A model generated the notes under the pieces. The model saw nothing but the letters and a program-made list of their open reading frames with translations, did no database searches and was not told the origin of the DNA. Below are positions 26,209-35,732 of a stretch of 64,000 nt of DNA, piece by piece. Positions within the stretch are counted from its first letter, which is position 1. Every line of letters begins with the position of its first letter. Source of the DNA: Puniceibacterium sp. IMCC21224. GTDB lineage: Bacteria; Pseudomonadota; Alphaproteobacteria; Rhodobacterales; Rhodobacteraceae. The DNA lies in assembly GCF_001038505.1 (NCBI RefSeq), contig NZ_LDPY01000001.1:1922001-1986000 (forward strand). Direction: 5' to 3'. The position numbers and the translations under genes were made by a program.

Positions 26209-27507
26209 ATGTCGTTCCAATGGCTCAAACGCTATATGCCGCGCGGGATTTACGGACGCGCGGCGCTGATCCTGATCCTGCCGGTTGTGACCCTGCAACT
26301 GGTGGTGTCTGTCGTGTTCATTCAACGCCATTTCGAAGGTGTCAGCGATCAGATGACCCGTGACGTAGCGCGTGGGGTGAATTTGGCACTGCGGCTTCAG
26401 GGAAGTGATATTGCGGGGCAGGTGACGCCCGCGCTCGATTTCACCGTGACCGAGGCGGACGCCGATGAGATGCCCGCCGCTGATCAGCGCCGATGGTACG
26501 ATTTCTCGGGAATTGTGGTAACGCAGACCTTGTACGACGCTGTACCGGGGTTGCAGCGGGTGGTGTTGCCGACGGATCGGCTGGTATCGCTTTTTGTTAC
26601 GCGCGGGGGCACGCTGTACCTTGTGTCGTTTGACCGGCGCCGGGCTTCGGCCTCGAATCCGCATCAGTTGCTGGTCAACATGGTATTCTTTGGGGTGCTG
26701 ATGACCTGCATCGCCTTTGTGTATCTGCGCAATCAATTGCGTCCCATCACCCGTCTGGCCGAAGTTGCTGAGGCGTTTGGCCGTGGTCGGCACGAAGATT
26801 ATAGCCCGTCGGGCGCGGTCGAGGTACGGGCAGCCGGCAACGCCTTTCTTGACATGCGGGCGCGGATCGAACGTCAGATCGAACAGCGCACGATGATGCT
26901 GTCGGGGGTGAGCCACGATCTGCGCACGCCGTTGACCCGGATGAAATTGGCGCTGTCGATGCTAGAGCATGAGGATCGCGAACCGTTGGAGCGCGATGTG
27001 GCTGATATGCAGCGGCTGATCGACGCCTTCCTTGATTTTGCGCGCGGTGACGCAGAAGCCGGTGTGGCGGAACCCACCGACCCGCTGGCGCTGGTCGCAG
27101 GTATCGTGACCGAGGCGCAGCGTGGCGGCGGCGCAGTCTCTGTGGTCGAGGCCGTGGGCAAGGGCGACATTTCCTTGCGTCCCACTGCAATGCGCCGCGC
27201 AATCGACAATCTGATCGGCAACGCGCTACGCTATGGATCAAATTGCGAGGTTTCGGTTGTCTTGTCTGACAAATCCCTGCGCATTCGGGTCGAAGATGAC
27301 GGCCCCGGTATTCCACCCGAGCGGCGAGATGAGGCGCAGCGTCCCTTTGTGCGGCTCGACTCTGCGCGCAATCAGGACAAGGGATCAGGGGTCGGTCTGG
27401 GTCTGGCGATCACAGCCGATATCGCCCGTGCCCATGGCGGCGTACTGCGGCTGGGTTCCAGTGACCGGTTGGGCGGTCTGCGCGCAGATATCGTCATTGC
27501 CCGTTGA
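26209..27507 (+). CDS. EnvZ-like osmosensor-type histidine kinase, orphan
   Basis: The 432-residue kinase has a first transmembrane helix at about residues 18-38, a periplasmic domain, a second helix near 155-178, a HAMP segment, His236 in LSGVSHDLRTPLTRMKLAL, and an HATPase domain (NLIGNALRYG, DDGPGIP, GSGVGLGLAI). The H-box and the conserved PLTRMKLALSML place it with the EnvZ group. No response regulator is adjacent: upstream is a divergent MBL gene and downstream the convergent pdh operon. The partner regulator must be encoded elsewhere. Confidence 0.9.
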   Translation: MSFQWLKRYMPRGIYGRAALILILPVVTLQLVVSVVFIQRHFEGVSDQMTRDVARGVNLALRLQGSDIAGQVTPALDFTVTEADADEMPAADQRRWYDFSGIVVTQTLYDAVPGLQRVVLPTDRLVSLFVTRGGTLYLVSFDRRRASASNPHQLLVNMVFFGVLMTCIAFVYLRNQLRPITRLAEVAEAFGRGRHEDYSPSGAVEVRAAGNAFLDMRARIERQIEQRTMMLSGVSHDLRTPLTRMKLALSMLEHEDREPLERDVADMQRLIDAFLDFARGDAEAGVAEPTDPLALVAGIVTEAQRGGGAVSVVEAVGKGDISLRPTAMRRAIDNLIGNALRYGSNCEVSVVLSDKSLRIRVEDDGPGIPPERRDEAQRPFVRLDSARNQDKGSGVGLGLAITADIARAHGGVLRLGSSDRLGGLRADIVIAR

Positions 27508-27514
27508 TCTTAAA

Positions 27515-27541
27515 AGGGCCCGGCACGCTGATCGGGGCCCT
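27515..27541. terminator. Possible terminator between kinase and pdhC
   Basis: A 7-bp stem (AGGGCCC / GGGCCCT, 13-base loop) lies shortly after the kinase stop, in the convergent gap before pdhC. It is preceded by A residues but followed by only TCTGA, so termination strength is uncertain. Confidence 0.4.
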
Positions 27542-27633
27542 CTGAACCGTCCAAATTTCGGCGACTGTACGCTGACAAACCCAGACATACTGGCTTGCTC
27601 TGAGGCCATCAACAAAGTCGCCGGAGGCGCCAA

Positions 27634-28914
27634 TTAAACCAGCATTGCAATTGGGTGCTCCAGATTTTCGACGATCGCGCTAAGCAGTTCTGCCGCCAAT
27701 GCGCCGTCAATCACCCGGTGATCAACGCTCAGCGTGACTGACATCACCGTGGCGATACCCAGTTCGTCCTGGGCGGTCACAACGGGCTGGCGGATACCAG
27801 CACCCACAGCGAGGATCGCGCCATGTGGCGGGTTGATCACCGCGTCGAAATTTTTGACCCCAAACATACCAAGGTTTGAAATCGCGAAACTGCCACCCTG
27901 GTATTCGTGCGGCGCAAGCTTGCGATCACGGGCGCGGGCGGCGAGGTCCTTTATTTCGGCCGAGAGGGCGGTCAGGCTCTTTTGATGTGCGTCTTGCAGA
28001 ACCGGGGTAAACAGCCCGCCGTCGATGGCCACGGCAACCGCCACATCCGAGGGGGTCAGTTGCAGGATGCGGTCACCTGCCCAGACGGCGTTGGCAGCTG
28101 GCACCTGTTGCAGCGCCAAGGCGCAGGCCTTGATGATGAAATCATTGACAGAAAGCCGAATGCCGCGTTTTTCCAGCTGACGGTTGATCTCGGTTCGGAA
28201 CGACAAAAGCGCATCGAGCCGGATGTCGCGGCGCAGGTAGAAATGTGGAATGGTTTGCTTGGCTTGGGTCAAACGGGCGGCGATGGTGCGGCGCATCCCG
28301 TCCAGCTGTATCTCGGTATAGTCGCGCTTAGCATAGAGTGCAGCGATATCGCCGACCTCGGACGCCTGCGGTTGCACAGCAGAATCCTGCCCAGCTGGGC
28401 TGCGGGATATTTTTGTCTCTGGCGCACGGCCTGCGGGGGCAGCCCCTTCAACATCGGCACGCACAATCCGGCCATGTGGCCCGCTGCCGACAATCTGGCC
28501 AAGATCGACGCCTTTTTGCACGGCAATGCGCCGGGCGAGCGGAGAGGCAAAAATCCGCTTTGCCGACGACGGCGTTGCGGCATCCTGCGTTCCCGGGACG
28601 GTGGGCGCGGATGGGGGGGCGTTTAGGGGCGGCGCATCGGGTACTGTCGGGGCCGAGGATTCAGCGCTGTCCCCGTCTGCCAGAAGCACAGCAATTGGGG
28701 TGTTGACGGCCACGCCAGCGGTGCCTGCCGCGATCAGGATCTGGCTGATTGTGCCGTCGTCCACAGCTTCGAATTCCATGGTTGCTTTGTCGGTCTCAAT
28801 CTCGGCGATCACGTCGCCTGAAGTCACGCTGTCCCCCGCGCGGACCAGCCATTTGGCCAGCGTACCCTCCTCCATTGTCGGGGACAGGGCGGGCATGAGG
28901 ATTTCAACAGGCAT
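27634..28914 (-). CDS. pdhC: Pyruvate dehydrogenase E2, dihydrolipoamide acetyltransferase
   Basis: The 426-residue E2 transfers acetyl groups to CoA in the pyruvate dehydrogenase complex. One N-terminal lipoyl domain carries Lys43 in [12 protein letters not shown] Pro/Ala-rich linker leads to a peripheral subunit-binding domain (about 122-158, [17 protein letters not shown]) and then the catalytic domain with His399 in DHRVIDGA. The start is the ATG giving [11 protein letters not shown]. It is the last gene of the pdhA-VOC-pdhB-pdhC operon. No E3 (lpd) gene follows; the next gene is convergent. Confidence 0.95.
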   Translation of the reverse strand: MPVEILMPALSPTMEEGTLAKWLVRAGDSVTSGDVIAEIETDKATMEFEAVDDGTISQILIAAGTAGVAVNTPIAVLLADGDSAESSAPTVPDAPPLNAPPSAPTVPGTQDAATPSSAKRIFASPLARRIAVQKGVDLGQIVGSGPHGRIVRADVEGAAPAGRAPETKISRSPAGQDSAVQPQASEVGDIAALYAKRDYTEIQLDGMRRTIAARLTQAKQTIPHFYLRRDIRLDALLSFRTEINRQLEKRGIRLSVNDFIIKACALALQQVPAANAVWAGDRILQLTPSDVAVAVAIDGGLFTPVLQDAHQKSLTALSAEIKDLAARARDRKLAPHEYQGGSFAISNLGMFGVKNFDAVINPPHGAILAVGAGIRQPVVTAQDELGIATVMSVTLSVDHRVIDGALAAELLSAIVENLEHPIAMLV

Positions 28915-28989
28915 CAACACTCTCTCGTTCTGGACAGGGACGCGCGCCCGATCACTCGTCTGGCGTGCGGTTTGGAATTGCGCGCGGGT

Positions 28990-30345
28990 TCACCGATAGG
29001 TCACCTTTTTCACCGCCGCGACCACCTCATCGACCGCAACCAGCGCCAGTTTTTCAAGGTTCGCCGCGTAGGGCATCGGAACGTCTTTGCCTGTGCAGTT
29101 GATCACCGGCGCGTCGAGATAGTCGAAGGCTTCCTGCATCAGCAGCGCCGAGATATGGTTGCCAATTGACCCGACCGGCCAGCCTTCTTCGATGGTCACA
29201 CACCGGTTGGTTTTTTTCACCGAGGCAATGACGGTCGCACTGTCGAGCGGTCGCAGGGTTCTTAGGTCGATAACCTCTGCGCTGATGCCGTCCGCCGCCA
29301 GCGTTTCGGCGGCAGCTAGAGCGTGCGAAACGCCAATACCAAAACTGACGAGGGTGGCGTCACTGCCTTCACGCCAGATCCGCGCCTTGCCGAATGGAAC
29401 GGTGAAATCTTCAAGAACCGGTACGTCGAACGTGCGACCATACAGAATTTCGTTCTCAAGAAAGATAACCGGGTTGGGGTCGCGGATCGCGGATTTCAGC
29501 AATCCTTTGGCGTCCGATGCGGAATAGGGAATTGCCACCTTGAGGCCAGGAACATGCGCATACCAGGCCGCGAAATCCTGACTGTGCTGGGCGCCGACCC
29601 TTGCGGCCGCACCGTTGGGGCCACGAAAGACCATCGGTGCGCCCATCTGGCCACCAGACATGTACAGCGTCTTGGCTGCCGAATTGATGATCTGGTCCAT
29701 GGCCTGCATGGCAAAGTTGAAGGTCATAAATTCGACGATGGGCCGCAATCCACCAAAGGCGGCACCAACGGCGATGCCGGTAAAGCCGTGTTCGGTGATC
29801 GGTGTGTCGATCACGCGCTTTGATCCGAATTCGTCCAGCAACCCCTGGCTGATTTTGTAGGCGCCTTGGTATTCCGCCACTTCTTCGCCCATCAGAAAGA
29901 CGCTGTCGTCCTGCCGCATCTCTTCGGCCATGGCATCGCGCAGGGCCTCGCGGACGGTCTGGGATCTGAGTTTTGTCCCTTCGGGCCAATCTGGGTGGGT
30001 CGCGGGCGCGTCCGCCCTGACCGTTGCCGGAGTTTCTGGTTCCATTGAGATGGCAGGAGCGCTCTGTTTAGGCGCAATATTCGCGACAGCATCGGCGGGT
30101 TCGCCGTCGGCCAGCAACACTGCGATGGGGGTGTTGACTTTTACTCCCCTGGCCCCGTCAGGGACCAGAAACCGACCGATGACGCCATCGTCCACAGCTT
30201 CGAATTCCATCGTCGCCTTGTCGGTCTCGATCTCGGCCAGGATATCACCCGATCGAACCTGATCGCCCTCTTTGACCAACCATTTGGTCAGCGTACCGTC
30301 TTCCATCGTCGGGGATAGGGCGGGCATCAGAATTTCGGTTGCCAT
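28990..30345 (-). CDS. pdhB: Pyruvate dehydrogenase E1 beta with N-terminal lipoyl domain
   Basis: The 451-residue subunit starts with a lipoyl domain (residues 1-80, Lys43 in [11 protein letters not shown]) nearly identical to that of the E2 protein. An Ala/Pro linker follows, then the transketolase-like E1 beta domain ([18 protein letters not shown] onward; [28 protein letters not shown]). The extra lipoyl domain on E1 beta is known in alphaproteobacteria. The ATG giving [11 protein letters not shown] lies one base after the VOC gene stop, so translation is coupled. Confidence 0.95.
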   Translation of the reverse strand: MATEILMPALSPTMEDGTLTKWLVKEGDQVRSGDILAEIETDKATMEFEAVDDGVIGRFLVPDGARGVKVNTPIAVLLADGEPADAVANIAPKQSAPAISMEPETPATVRADAPATHPDWPEGTKLRSQTVREALRDAMAEEMRQDDSVFLMGEEVAEYQGAYKISQGLLDEFGSKRVIDTPITEHGFTGIAVGAAFGGLRPIVEFMTFNFAMQAMDQIINSAAKTLYMSGGQMGAPMVFRGPNGAAARVGAQHSQDFAAWYAHVPGLKVAIPYSASDAKGLLKSAIRDPNPVIFLENEILYGRTFDVPVLEDFTVPFGKARIWREGSDATLVSFGIGVSHALAAAETLAADGISAEVIDLRTLRPLDSATVIASVKKTNRCVTIEEGWPVGSIGNHISALLMQEAFDYLDAPVINCTGKDVPMPYAANLEKLALVAVDEVVAAVKKVTYR

Positions 30346-30346
30346 C

Positions 30347-30724
30347 TCAGCCCCCTTTCTGCGACGGACCGGACAGGCCAACAATATTTCCCTGACCATC
30401 TTCGCAATAGGCGATCCGCGCCATACCGGGGTAGTCGGTCGGCGGCAACGCTTCGGCACCACCGTTGGCCAGCGCCCAAGCATAGGCGACATCAACATCG
30501 GCCACTGGAAACGTCAGCATGGCCCCCCGAACCGGGGCACCCACGCCCGCAGATCCAGCCATCCGCCGCATCATTCCGCCGTCAATGGCTGCCCCTGTGA
30601 TCCGGTGATATTCTACCGCCTCTGCGCCCGCCATTGGGTGAAATGTCCAGCCAAACAACTGTGAGTAAAACGTCATCGCTTTTGACATATCGGTGACGTG
30701 GATTTCAAACCGGGTCACGGACAT
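30347..30724 (-). CDS. VOC-family (glyoxalase/bleomycin resistance-like) protein
   Basis: The 125-residue protein is a single vicinal-oxygen-chelate domain: [20 protein letters not shown] at the start, a central [18 protein letters not shown] repeat and a terminal [10 protein letters not shown]. Such proteins bind divalent metals in dimeric barrels and include glyoxalases and dioxygenases. It is inserted between pdhA (3 bp upstream) and pdhB (1 bp downstream) on the same strand, so it must be co-expressed with pyruvate dehydrogenase. A role in handling a reactive 2-oxo by-product is only a guess. Confidence 0.85.
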   Translation of the reverse strand: MSVTRFEIHVTDMSKAMTFYSQLFGWTFHPMAGAEAVEYHRITGAAIDGGMMRRMAGSAGVGAPVRGAMLTFPVADVDVAYAWALANGGAEALPPTDYPGMARIAYCEDGQGNIVGLSGPSQKGG

Positions 30725-30727
30725 TTC

Positions 30728-31723
30728 TTATGCCTCCGCATAAATGTCGGTCCATAGCTCGGACAGTGCAGGTTCCGGGCTTTGGCGGGCAAATTCAGCA
30801 CTGGCGTTGACCACTGCCTTGATCTCTCGGTCGATGGCCTTAAGGTCGTCTTCGCCCGCATGTTTTCCGGTTAGCAACAGGTCGCGCACATGATCAATTG
30901 GATCGCGTTCGGCGCGCATCTTCTGCACTTCCTCGCGGGTTCGATATTTGGCCGGATCAGACATCGAATGGCCGCGATAGCGATAGGTCTTGATTTCGAG
31001 GATGTAAGGTCCCTTACCCGCGCGGCAATGGGCCACCGCCTTTTCACCAGCAGCTTTGACAGCAAGAACATCCATGCCGTCGACCTCTTCGCCCTTGATT
31101 CCGTAGGCGGCGCCGCGTTCCCACATAGAAGGGCTCTTGGTTGAGCGTTTTACAGAGGTGCCCATGGCGTATTGGTTGTTTTCAATGACAAAGATCACCG
31201 GCAATTCCCAGAGTTCGGCCATGTTGTAGGTCTCGTAGACTTGCCCCTGATTGGCAGCGCCATCTCCAAAATAGGTGAAGGTCACGCGGCCGTTGCCCTT
31301 GTACTTATCGGTAAAGGCCAGCCCGGCGCCAATTGGCACCTGAGCTGCAACGATGCCGTGGCCGCCGTAGAAATGCTTGTCCCGGGAGAACATGTGCATC
31401 GAACCGCCCTTGCCCCCGGAATACCCACCCTCGCGGCCGGTCAGTTCTGCCATAACGCCATTCGGGTCCATACCACAGGCTAGCATGTGCCCGTGATCGC
31501 GGTACGACGTGATGCGTTTGTCCCCGTCTTCGGCAGCGGCTTCGAGGCCGACAACAACTGCTTCCTGACCGATATAAAGATGGCAGAAGCCACCGATCAG
31601 GCCCATGCCATACAATTGGCCTGCCTTCTCTTCGAACCGGCGGATCAGGAGCATGTCTTTGTAATATTTTAGCAAATCTTCGGCCGCCACATTGGGGGCC
31701 GAAGCGGACTTTCGGGGTGCCAT
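30728..31723 (-). CDS. pdhA: Pyruvate dehydrogenase E1 alpha
   Basis: The 331-residue E1 alpha binds thiamine diphosphate and decarboxylates pyruvate. It shows the DxDG-type motif FGDGAANQGQVYE...ENNQYAMGT, the RRFEEKAGQLYG start and the YRYRGHSMSDPAKYR phosphorylation-loop region. The start is the ATG giving MAPRKSASA, with a strong AGGGAGGAGG just upstream. It is the first gene of the pdh operon. A candidate promoter and three AT-rich palindromes lie between it and ftsB. Confidence 0.95.
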   Translation of the reverse strand: MAPRKSASAPNVAAEDLLKYYKDMLLIRRFEEKAGQLYGMGLIGGFCHLYIGQEAVVVGLEAAAEDGDKRITSYRDHGHMLACGMDPNGVMAELTGREGGYSGGKGGSMHMFSRDKHFYGGHGIVAAQVPIGAGLAFTDKYKGNGRVTFTYFGDGAANQGQVYETYNMAELWELPVIFVIENNQYAMGTSVKRSTKSPSMWERGAAYGIKGEEVDGMDVLAVKAAGEKAVAHCRAGKGPYILEIKTYRYRGHSMSDPAKYRTREEVQKMRAERDPIDHVRDLLLTGKHAGEDDLKAIDREIKAVVNASAEFARQSPEPALSELWTDIYAEA

Positions 31724-31774
31724 GCGCCATCCTCCTCCCTGAAGGTTCGGATCGTTTAGCGTTGAACTACATTT

Positions 31775-31803
31775 AGAATACGACCAGCTGTGGCCTGAGT
31801 AAA
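31775..31803 (-). promoter_or_regulatory. Candidate sigma-70 promoter of the pdh operon
   Basis: Reading on the minus strand, TTTACT (-35-like) and TATTCT (-10-like) are separated by exactly 17 bp, about 50 bp upstream of the pdhA ATG. Each box matches the consensus in four of six positions. Position and spacing are right, but there is no experimental support. Confidence 0.4.
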
Positions 31804-31833
31804 GGACGAAGAGATCCCCCATGCGCAGACGCG

Positions 31834-31902
31834 AAAAGTCTTAAAAAAGACTTTTCCCCAGAAAATTGGGAATTTTCTACAATTTTTTTTGACAAAAAAA
31901 TT
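31834..31902. repeat. Three consecutive AT-rich palindromes between ftsB and pdhA
   Basis: Three perfect inverted repeats sit end to end: AAAAGTCTT-AAAA-AAGACTTTT (31834-31855), AGAAAATT-GGG-AATTTTCT (31860-31878), and AATTTTTTT-TGAC-AAAAAAATT (31881-31902). The stretch is strikingly AT-rich against its surroundings. Part could terminate ftsB transcription, since T-runs follow on the minus strand. The position just upstream of the putative pdh promoter also fits operator or bent-DNA activator sites. Confidence 0.8.
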
Positions 31903-31911
31903 TTCCGGGCC

Positions 31912-32214
31912 TCAGCGAACGACGACTTCATCCGCGCGAGTGAGGCCCAGAACATCGCGAGCCTGCTGATCCAGCAGGTCCAGGTCAAGATACGCGTCCG
32001 ACAGACGATGCGTCAGGTTTTCCATTCGCGCGACATCTTCCCGAATTCGGTCCAGTTCTGCGTTCAGTTGGTCAGCTTCGACATTGATCTCGGCGCGACG
32101 GAACAGGCCATAGTCACCCTGCACGGCGGCAAAAATGAAATAGGCGCCGATGCTGAGCGCACCTGCGGAATAGATCAGGCCCCCGAAGGCGGGCCGGTTG
32201 CGGAATGCGCTCAT
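31912..32214 (-). CDS. ftsB: FtsB/DivIC-family cell division protein
   Basis: The 100-residue bitopic protein has a short basic N-tail, one membrane helix (about residues 11-31) and a coiled-coil region (about 38-75, ADQLNAELDRIREDVARMENL). This is the septum formation initiator layout. FtsB acts with FtsL and FtsQ in the divisome and activates septal peptidoglycan synthesis. The start is the ATG giving MSAFRNRP. The gene lies between pgk and pdhA on the same strand. Confidence 0.9.
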   Translation of the reverse strand: MSAFRNRPAFGGLIYSAGALSIGAYFIFAAVQGDYGLFRRAEINVEADQLNAELDRIREDVARMENLTHRLSDAYLDLDLLDQQARDVLGLTRADEVVVR

Positions 32215-32310
32215 GTTTCTGCCTCTCCCGCGCCTCTTTTGGGCGTGTGGAGGGGAGTATGCCACAGGCTGGCGGGACTGTGAATCCCCTGCGTTGGCGA
32301 TTTTCGCACC

Positions 32311-33501
32311 CTAGCTCAGAGCGGCCACTCCTGGCAGCACCTTGCCTTCCATCCATTCAAGAAAGGCCCCGCCTGCTGTAGAGATATAAGTGAAATCCGC
32401 GGCCGCGCCCGACTTGTTCAGTGCGGCCACCGTGTCCCCGCCTCCGGCGACTGAGACGAGTTTGCCCTCTTTGGACAGTTGCGCTGCCTGCGCGGCGGCG
32501 GCGTTGGTCGCGGCATCGAATGGGGCGATCTCAAACGCTCCTAGTGGGCCGTTCCAGATCAGGGTGCTGGCTTGTTCAAATGCCCTTGCGATATGCGCCA
32601 CGCTCTTGGGGCCGGCATCAAGGATCATTGCGTCTGCCGGACACTCGTCGGCCATCACCACCTCGTTTTTGGCGCCCGCTTTGAATTCCCAGGCGATAAC
32701 GACGTCGCGCGGCAGAAGGAGTTCGCAGCCTGCCTGTGCCGCCTTTTCAACGATCTCTTTAACCGTACCCGCCATTTCATGCTCGCACAGTGACTTGCCG
32801 ACGTCGATGCCCTGCGCCGCAAGGAAAGTGTTGGCCATGCCGCCACCAATCACCAGCACATCGACCTTTTCCACAAGGTTCGACAGCAGTTCGAGCTTGG
32901 TCGATACTTTCGCTCCACCGACAACCGCTACGACCGGTCGCTTTGGTGCGCCGAGTGCGGCTTCTAGCGCGCTCAGTTCAGCCTGCATCAAGCGTCCGGC
33001 GCAGCAGGGCAAGAGCCGGGCCAGCGCTTCGGTCGAGGCATGTGCTCGGTGCGCTGCTGAAAAGGCATCGTTGCAATAGATGTCGCCCAGTCGCGCCATA
33101 TCCGCAGCCAGATCGGCGTCGTTCTTTTCCTCACCGGGGTGAAAGCGCGTGTTCTCGAGCAGCAGTACCTGACCCGGCTGCAGCGCGGCAACCGCTGCTT
33201 CGGCAGCGGGCCCGACGCAATCGGCGGCAAAGACAACGTTCGCCCCCAGCGCCTTTTCGAGGGCCGGTATTAGTGGTTGCAGACTCATCTCAGCCACTCG
33301 CTGACCCTTTGGGCGGCCAAAATGTGCCAGCAGCACCGGATGTCCGCCCGCCTTCAGAATGTCCGATACCGTGGGCGCAATACGTTCCATCCGGGTGGCA
33401 TCGGTGACTTGGCCATCCTCGACCGGCACGTTGATATCGACCCTGGTCAGCACCCGGTTGCCCGCCAGATCCATGTCGTCGAGTGTTTTCCAAGCCATCA
33501 T
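32311..33501 (-). CDS. pgk: Phosphoglycerate kinase
   Basis: The 396-residue glycolytic and gluconeogenic enzyme converts 1,3-bisphosphoglycerate plus ADP to 3-phosphoglycerate plus ATP. It shows the signature [11 protein letters not shown] near residue 20, the substrate-binding [20 protein letters not shown], and nucleotide-binding GGGDTVAAL near the C-terminus. AAGGAGAGC precedes the first of two adjacent ATG codons. It is monocistronic or leads into ftsB about 100 bp downstream. Confidence 0.96.
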   Translation of the reverse strand: MMAWKTLDDMDLAGNRVLTRVDINVPVEDGQVTDATRMERIAPTVSDILKAGGHPVLLAHFGRPKGQRVAEMSLQPLIPALEKALGANVVFAADCVGPAAEAAVAALQPGQVLLLENTRFHPGEEKNDADLAADMARLGDIYCNDAFSAAHRAHASTEALARLLPCCAGRLMQAELSALEAALGAPKRPVVAVVGGAKVSTKLELLSNLVEKVDVLVIGGGMANTFLAAQGIDVGKSLCEHEMAGTVKEIVEKAAQAGCELLLPRDVVIAWEFKAGAKNEVVMADECPADAMILDAGPKSVAHIARAFEQASTLIWNGPLGAFEIAPFDAATNAAAAQAAQLSKEGKLVSVAGGGDTVAALNKSGAAADFTYISTAGGAFLEWMEGKVLPGVAALS

Positions 33502-33621
33502 GCTCTCCTTTTTCGCTTGGTCAAGGTTTCGCCCGACCGAGCGCAGAGGTCAATGCACCGTCTTGTCCATTTGGACCCCGCGCATTAGGTAGATCGCCAA
33601 AGACAGCCAAGGGAGAATATC

Positions 33622-34128
33622 ATGGCCGAGATCAAAGACCCCGAAAACACCATCCTGCTCGAACTCAAGGGCGGTACCGTGACGATTGAATTGCTGCCTG
33701 ATGTAGCGCCCAAGCACGTCGAGCGGATGAAGACGCTCGCCCGCGCCGGTGCCTATGACAACGTCTGCTTTCACCGGGTGATCCCAGACTTCATGGCGCA
33801 GACCGGCGATGTGGCCAACGGCAACATGGAACAGGATTTCAACATTCGTGCGGCGGGTACCGGTGGATCCGAGCACCCCGACGTGCCTGCGGAATTCTCG
33901 AAACTGCCGCATGACCGTGGCACGATTGGTGCGGCCCGCAGCCAGAACCCGAATTCCGCCAATTCGCAGTTCTTCATCAATTTCAAGGACAACCATTTCC
34001 TCAACGGTCAGTACACAGTCTATGGTCGGGTGATTTCCGGCATGGAACATGTCGACGCCATCACCAAGGGAGAGCCGCCCGCGAACCCTGACCGCATGAT
34101 CTCGGTCAAGGTGGCAGCAGATGCGTAA
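33622..34128 (+). CDS. Cytoplasmic cyclophilin-type peptidyl-prolyl isomerase
   Basis: The 168-residue cyclophilin has FHRVIPDFMAQTGD, the catalytic-face SANSQFFINF and the terminal GRVISGMEHVDAI. It has no signal peptide, so it should act in the cytoplasm. The ATG is preceded by AAGGGAGAATATC. It overlaps the next, exported cyclophilin gene by eight bases, and the two proteins are clear paralogues. Confidence 0.93.
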   Translation: MAEIKDPENTILLELKGGTVTIELLPDVAPKHVERMKTLARAGAYDNVCFHRVIPDFMAQTGDVANGNMEQDFNIRAAGTGGSEHPDVPAEFSKLPHDRGTIGAARSQNPNSANSQFFINFKDNHFLNGQYTVYGRVISGMEHVDAITKGEPPANPDRMISVKVAADA

Positions 34129-34666
34129 TGCGGCGTTTGCCCTGATGCTCAGCGCCAGTCCGGCGCTGGCCAGCGGTCTTGAAATCCAGATGGATGGCGA
34201 GGCCAAGGGGGTCATCACCATCGACCTATTCGAAGACGTCGCGCCGCAACATGTCGAACAGATTACCGTGCTCGCAGCCGAAGGTGCATACAATGGCGTG
34301 GTATTTCACCGCGTGATTGACGGCTTCATGGCGCAGACCGGGGATGTCGAATTCGGCAAGGTCGGCGGCGACATGCGCATGGCGGGGCGCGGCGGATCTG
34401 ACCGGGCCAATGTGCCAGCGGAATTCTCGGATATTCCGTTTGAGCGCGGCGTGGTGGGCATGGCACGGTCGCAGGACCCGAATTCAGCCAACTCGCAGTT
34501 CTTCATCATGTTCGATCAGGGCGATTTTCTGAACGGCCAGTATACCGTCGTTGGTAAAGTCACCGGTGGCATGGATGTGGTTGACGCGATCAAGCGCGGG
34601 ACAGGGCAGAACGGATCCGTGGTTGGTGCGCCGGACGTGATGACATCGGTAACTGTTACCGACTGA
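34121..34666 (+). CDS. Periplasmic cyclophilin-type peptidyl-prolyl isomerase
   Basis: The 181-residue cyclophilin begins with a signal peptide (MRNAAFALMLSASPALASG; likely cleavage after ALA or AS) followed by the domain LEIQMDGEAKGVITIDLF, FHRVIDGFMAQTGD and SANSQFFIMF. It would fold exported proteins. It overlaps the upstream cytoplasmic paralogue by eight bases, pointing to a tandem duplication whose products were sent to different compartments. Confidence 0.93.
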   Translation: MRNAAFALMLSASPALASGLEIQMDGEAKGVITIDLFEDVAPQHVEQITVLAAEGAYNGVVFHRVIDGFMAQTGDVEFGKVGGDMRMAGRGGSDRANVPAEFSDIPFERGVVGMARSQDPNSANSQFFIMFDQGDFLNGQYTVVGKVTGGMDVVDAIKRGTGQNGSVVGAPDVMTSVTVTD

Positions 34667-34690
34667 CACCGAGTCAGCTCAGAAAACCTT

Positions 34691-34718
34691 GGGCGCGCGG
34701 CAAAACCGTTCCGCGCCC
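34691..34718. terminator. Possible terminator after the cyclophilin genes
   Basis: A GC stem (GGGCGCG / CGCGCCC, 14-base loop) lies 25 bp after the second cyclophilin stop, in the convergent gap before the FemAB-like gene. No clean T-tract follows, so the call is weak. Confidence 0.35.
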
Positions 34719-34823
34719 GAGGCCGCGTTTTCCAAATGATATTGCGGGTCGTCAGTGCTCGGCTTTGCGCCGACCGGTTGCGGCTGCACCGTGCGACGGT
34801 CACCGCCGCCCAGCGCGCCATGC

Positions 34824-35687
34824 TCACGTCGCCATGAACCGGGGCAGACGTCGCGCCACTGGCGTCAGACACGGATGCCAGATCCAGGTGCCTCCCAATC
34901 TGTGCCGCGCCGCACCGGTGCCCAGCTTGAACCGGGCAAGTCCCGGAGCATCCTGAGTGTTGATCATGCCCAGATCCAGACGTGTGACGCCTTGGCCCGA
35001 CAACCACAGCATCGCCTGCCACAGCAGCAGATTCATGGCGTTGGTTTTGCGACCGTCCTCGGCGCTGTGTCCTATGTGGTATGTCGCCATGGAGCCATGG
35101 CGCAGAATTAACAGCCCGGCCAACCGCTGAGACCCGCGCCAAGCCTCGAATAGCTGCGCGGCACCGGGATTGGCGACGGCGTAGGCCGCTGAGAAGACGG
35201 CAGGCCAGCCACGATACCCCTTGGCACTGGCTTGCGCGGCTTCGGCCTGCAACAGCCAGTGATTGGCGTCGCGCAATGGGTTGTGTGTGACATGCAGGCC
35301 TGCCGATTCGGCGCGATTTAACCGGTTGCGCCACTTTTGTCGCAATGCCCCGCGCATTGCGACCGGCGTGCCCAAAGGCAACAATGCCAGCGTCGCGGGG
35401 GTGACCAAAGGCCAAAAGCCTGCCGCGCGCAGGGCTGTGGCGTCGATGCCATCTGCATTCAGGATAAGCGGGCGTTTCACTTGGTTTAGCCAGGCTTTCG
35501 GTGCCGCCGCGCAATGCCAGACTGGCCCGCGCGAGACGATGTCGACAGCCCCCAGAATGGGCACCCGCCGCTGTCGGGATTGCCAGACCGCCTCATGCGT
35601 CTCGTGGCGCTGCAACGCAATACCAAGATGCGCACAAGTTTCGGCAAATTCAGTCGATTGGGGCAGGGGGCGGTCAGGGAATCGCAT
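34824..35687 (-). CDS. FemAB/GNAT-like acyltransferase
   Basis: The 287-residue protein resembles FemAB-type or GNAT-fold acyltransferases: RQKWRNRLNRAESAGL (a common start of the transferase domain), GWPAVFSAAY, LFEAWRGSQRLAGLLILRHGSMATYHIGH, and a terminal GVTRLDLGMINTQDAPGLARFKLGTGA. This combination resembles proteins that transfer amino acids or acyl groups to peptidoglycan or lipids. The ATG giving MRFPDRPLPQS was chosen; a GTG ten codons upstream is also open. Substrate unknown. Confidence 0.8.
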   Translation of the reverse strand: MRFPDRPLPQSTEFAETCAHLGIALQRHETHEAVWQSRQRRVPILGAVDIVSRGPVWHCAAAPKAWLNQVKRPLILNADGIDATALRAAGFWPLVTPATLALLPLGTPVAMRGALRQKWRNRLNRAESAGLHVTHNPLRDANHWLLQAEAAQASAKGYRGWPAVFSAAYAVANPGAAQLFEAWRGSQRLAGLLILRHGSMATYHIGHSAEDGRKTNAMNLLLWQAMLWLSGQGVTRLDLGMINTQDAPGLARFKLGTGAARHRLGGTWIWHPCLTPVARRLPRFMAT

Positions 35688-35732
35688 GACCCCAGTAACA
35701 CTCTGGAAAGTTTCCACAGGTTTAATGCCCGG

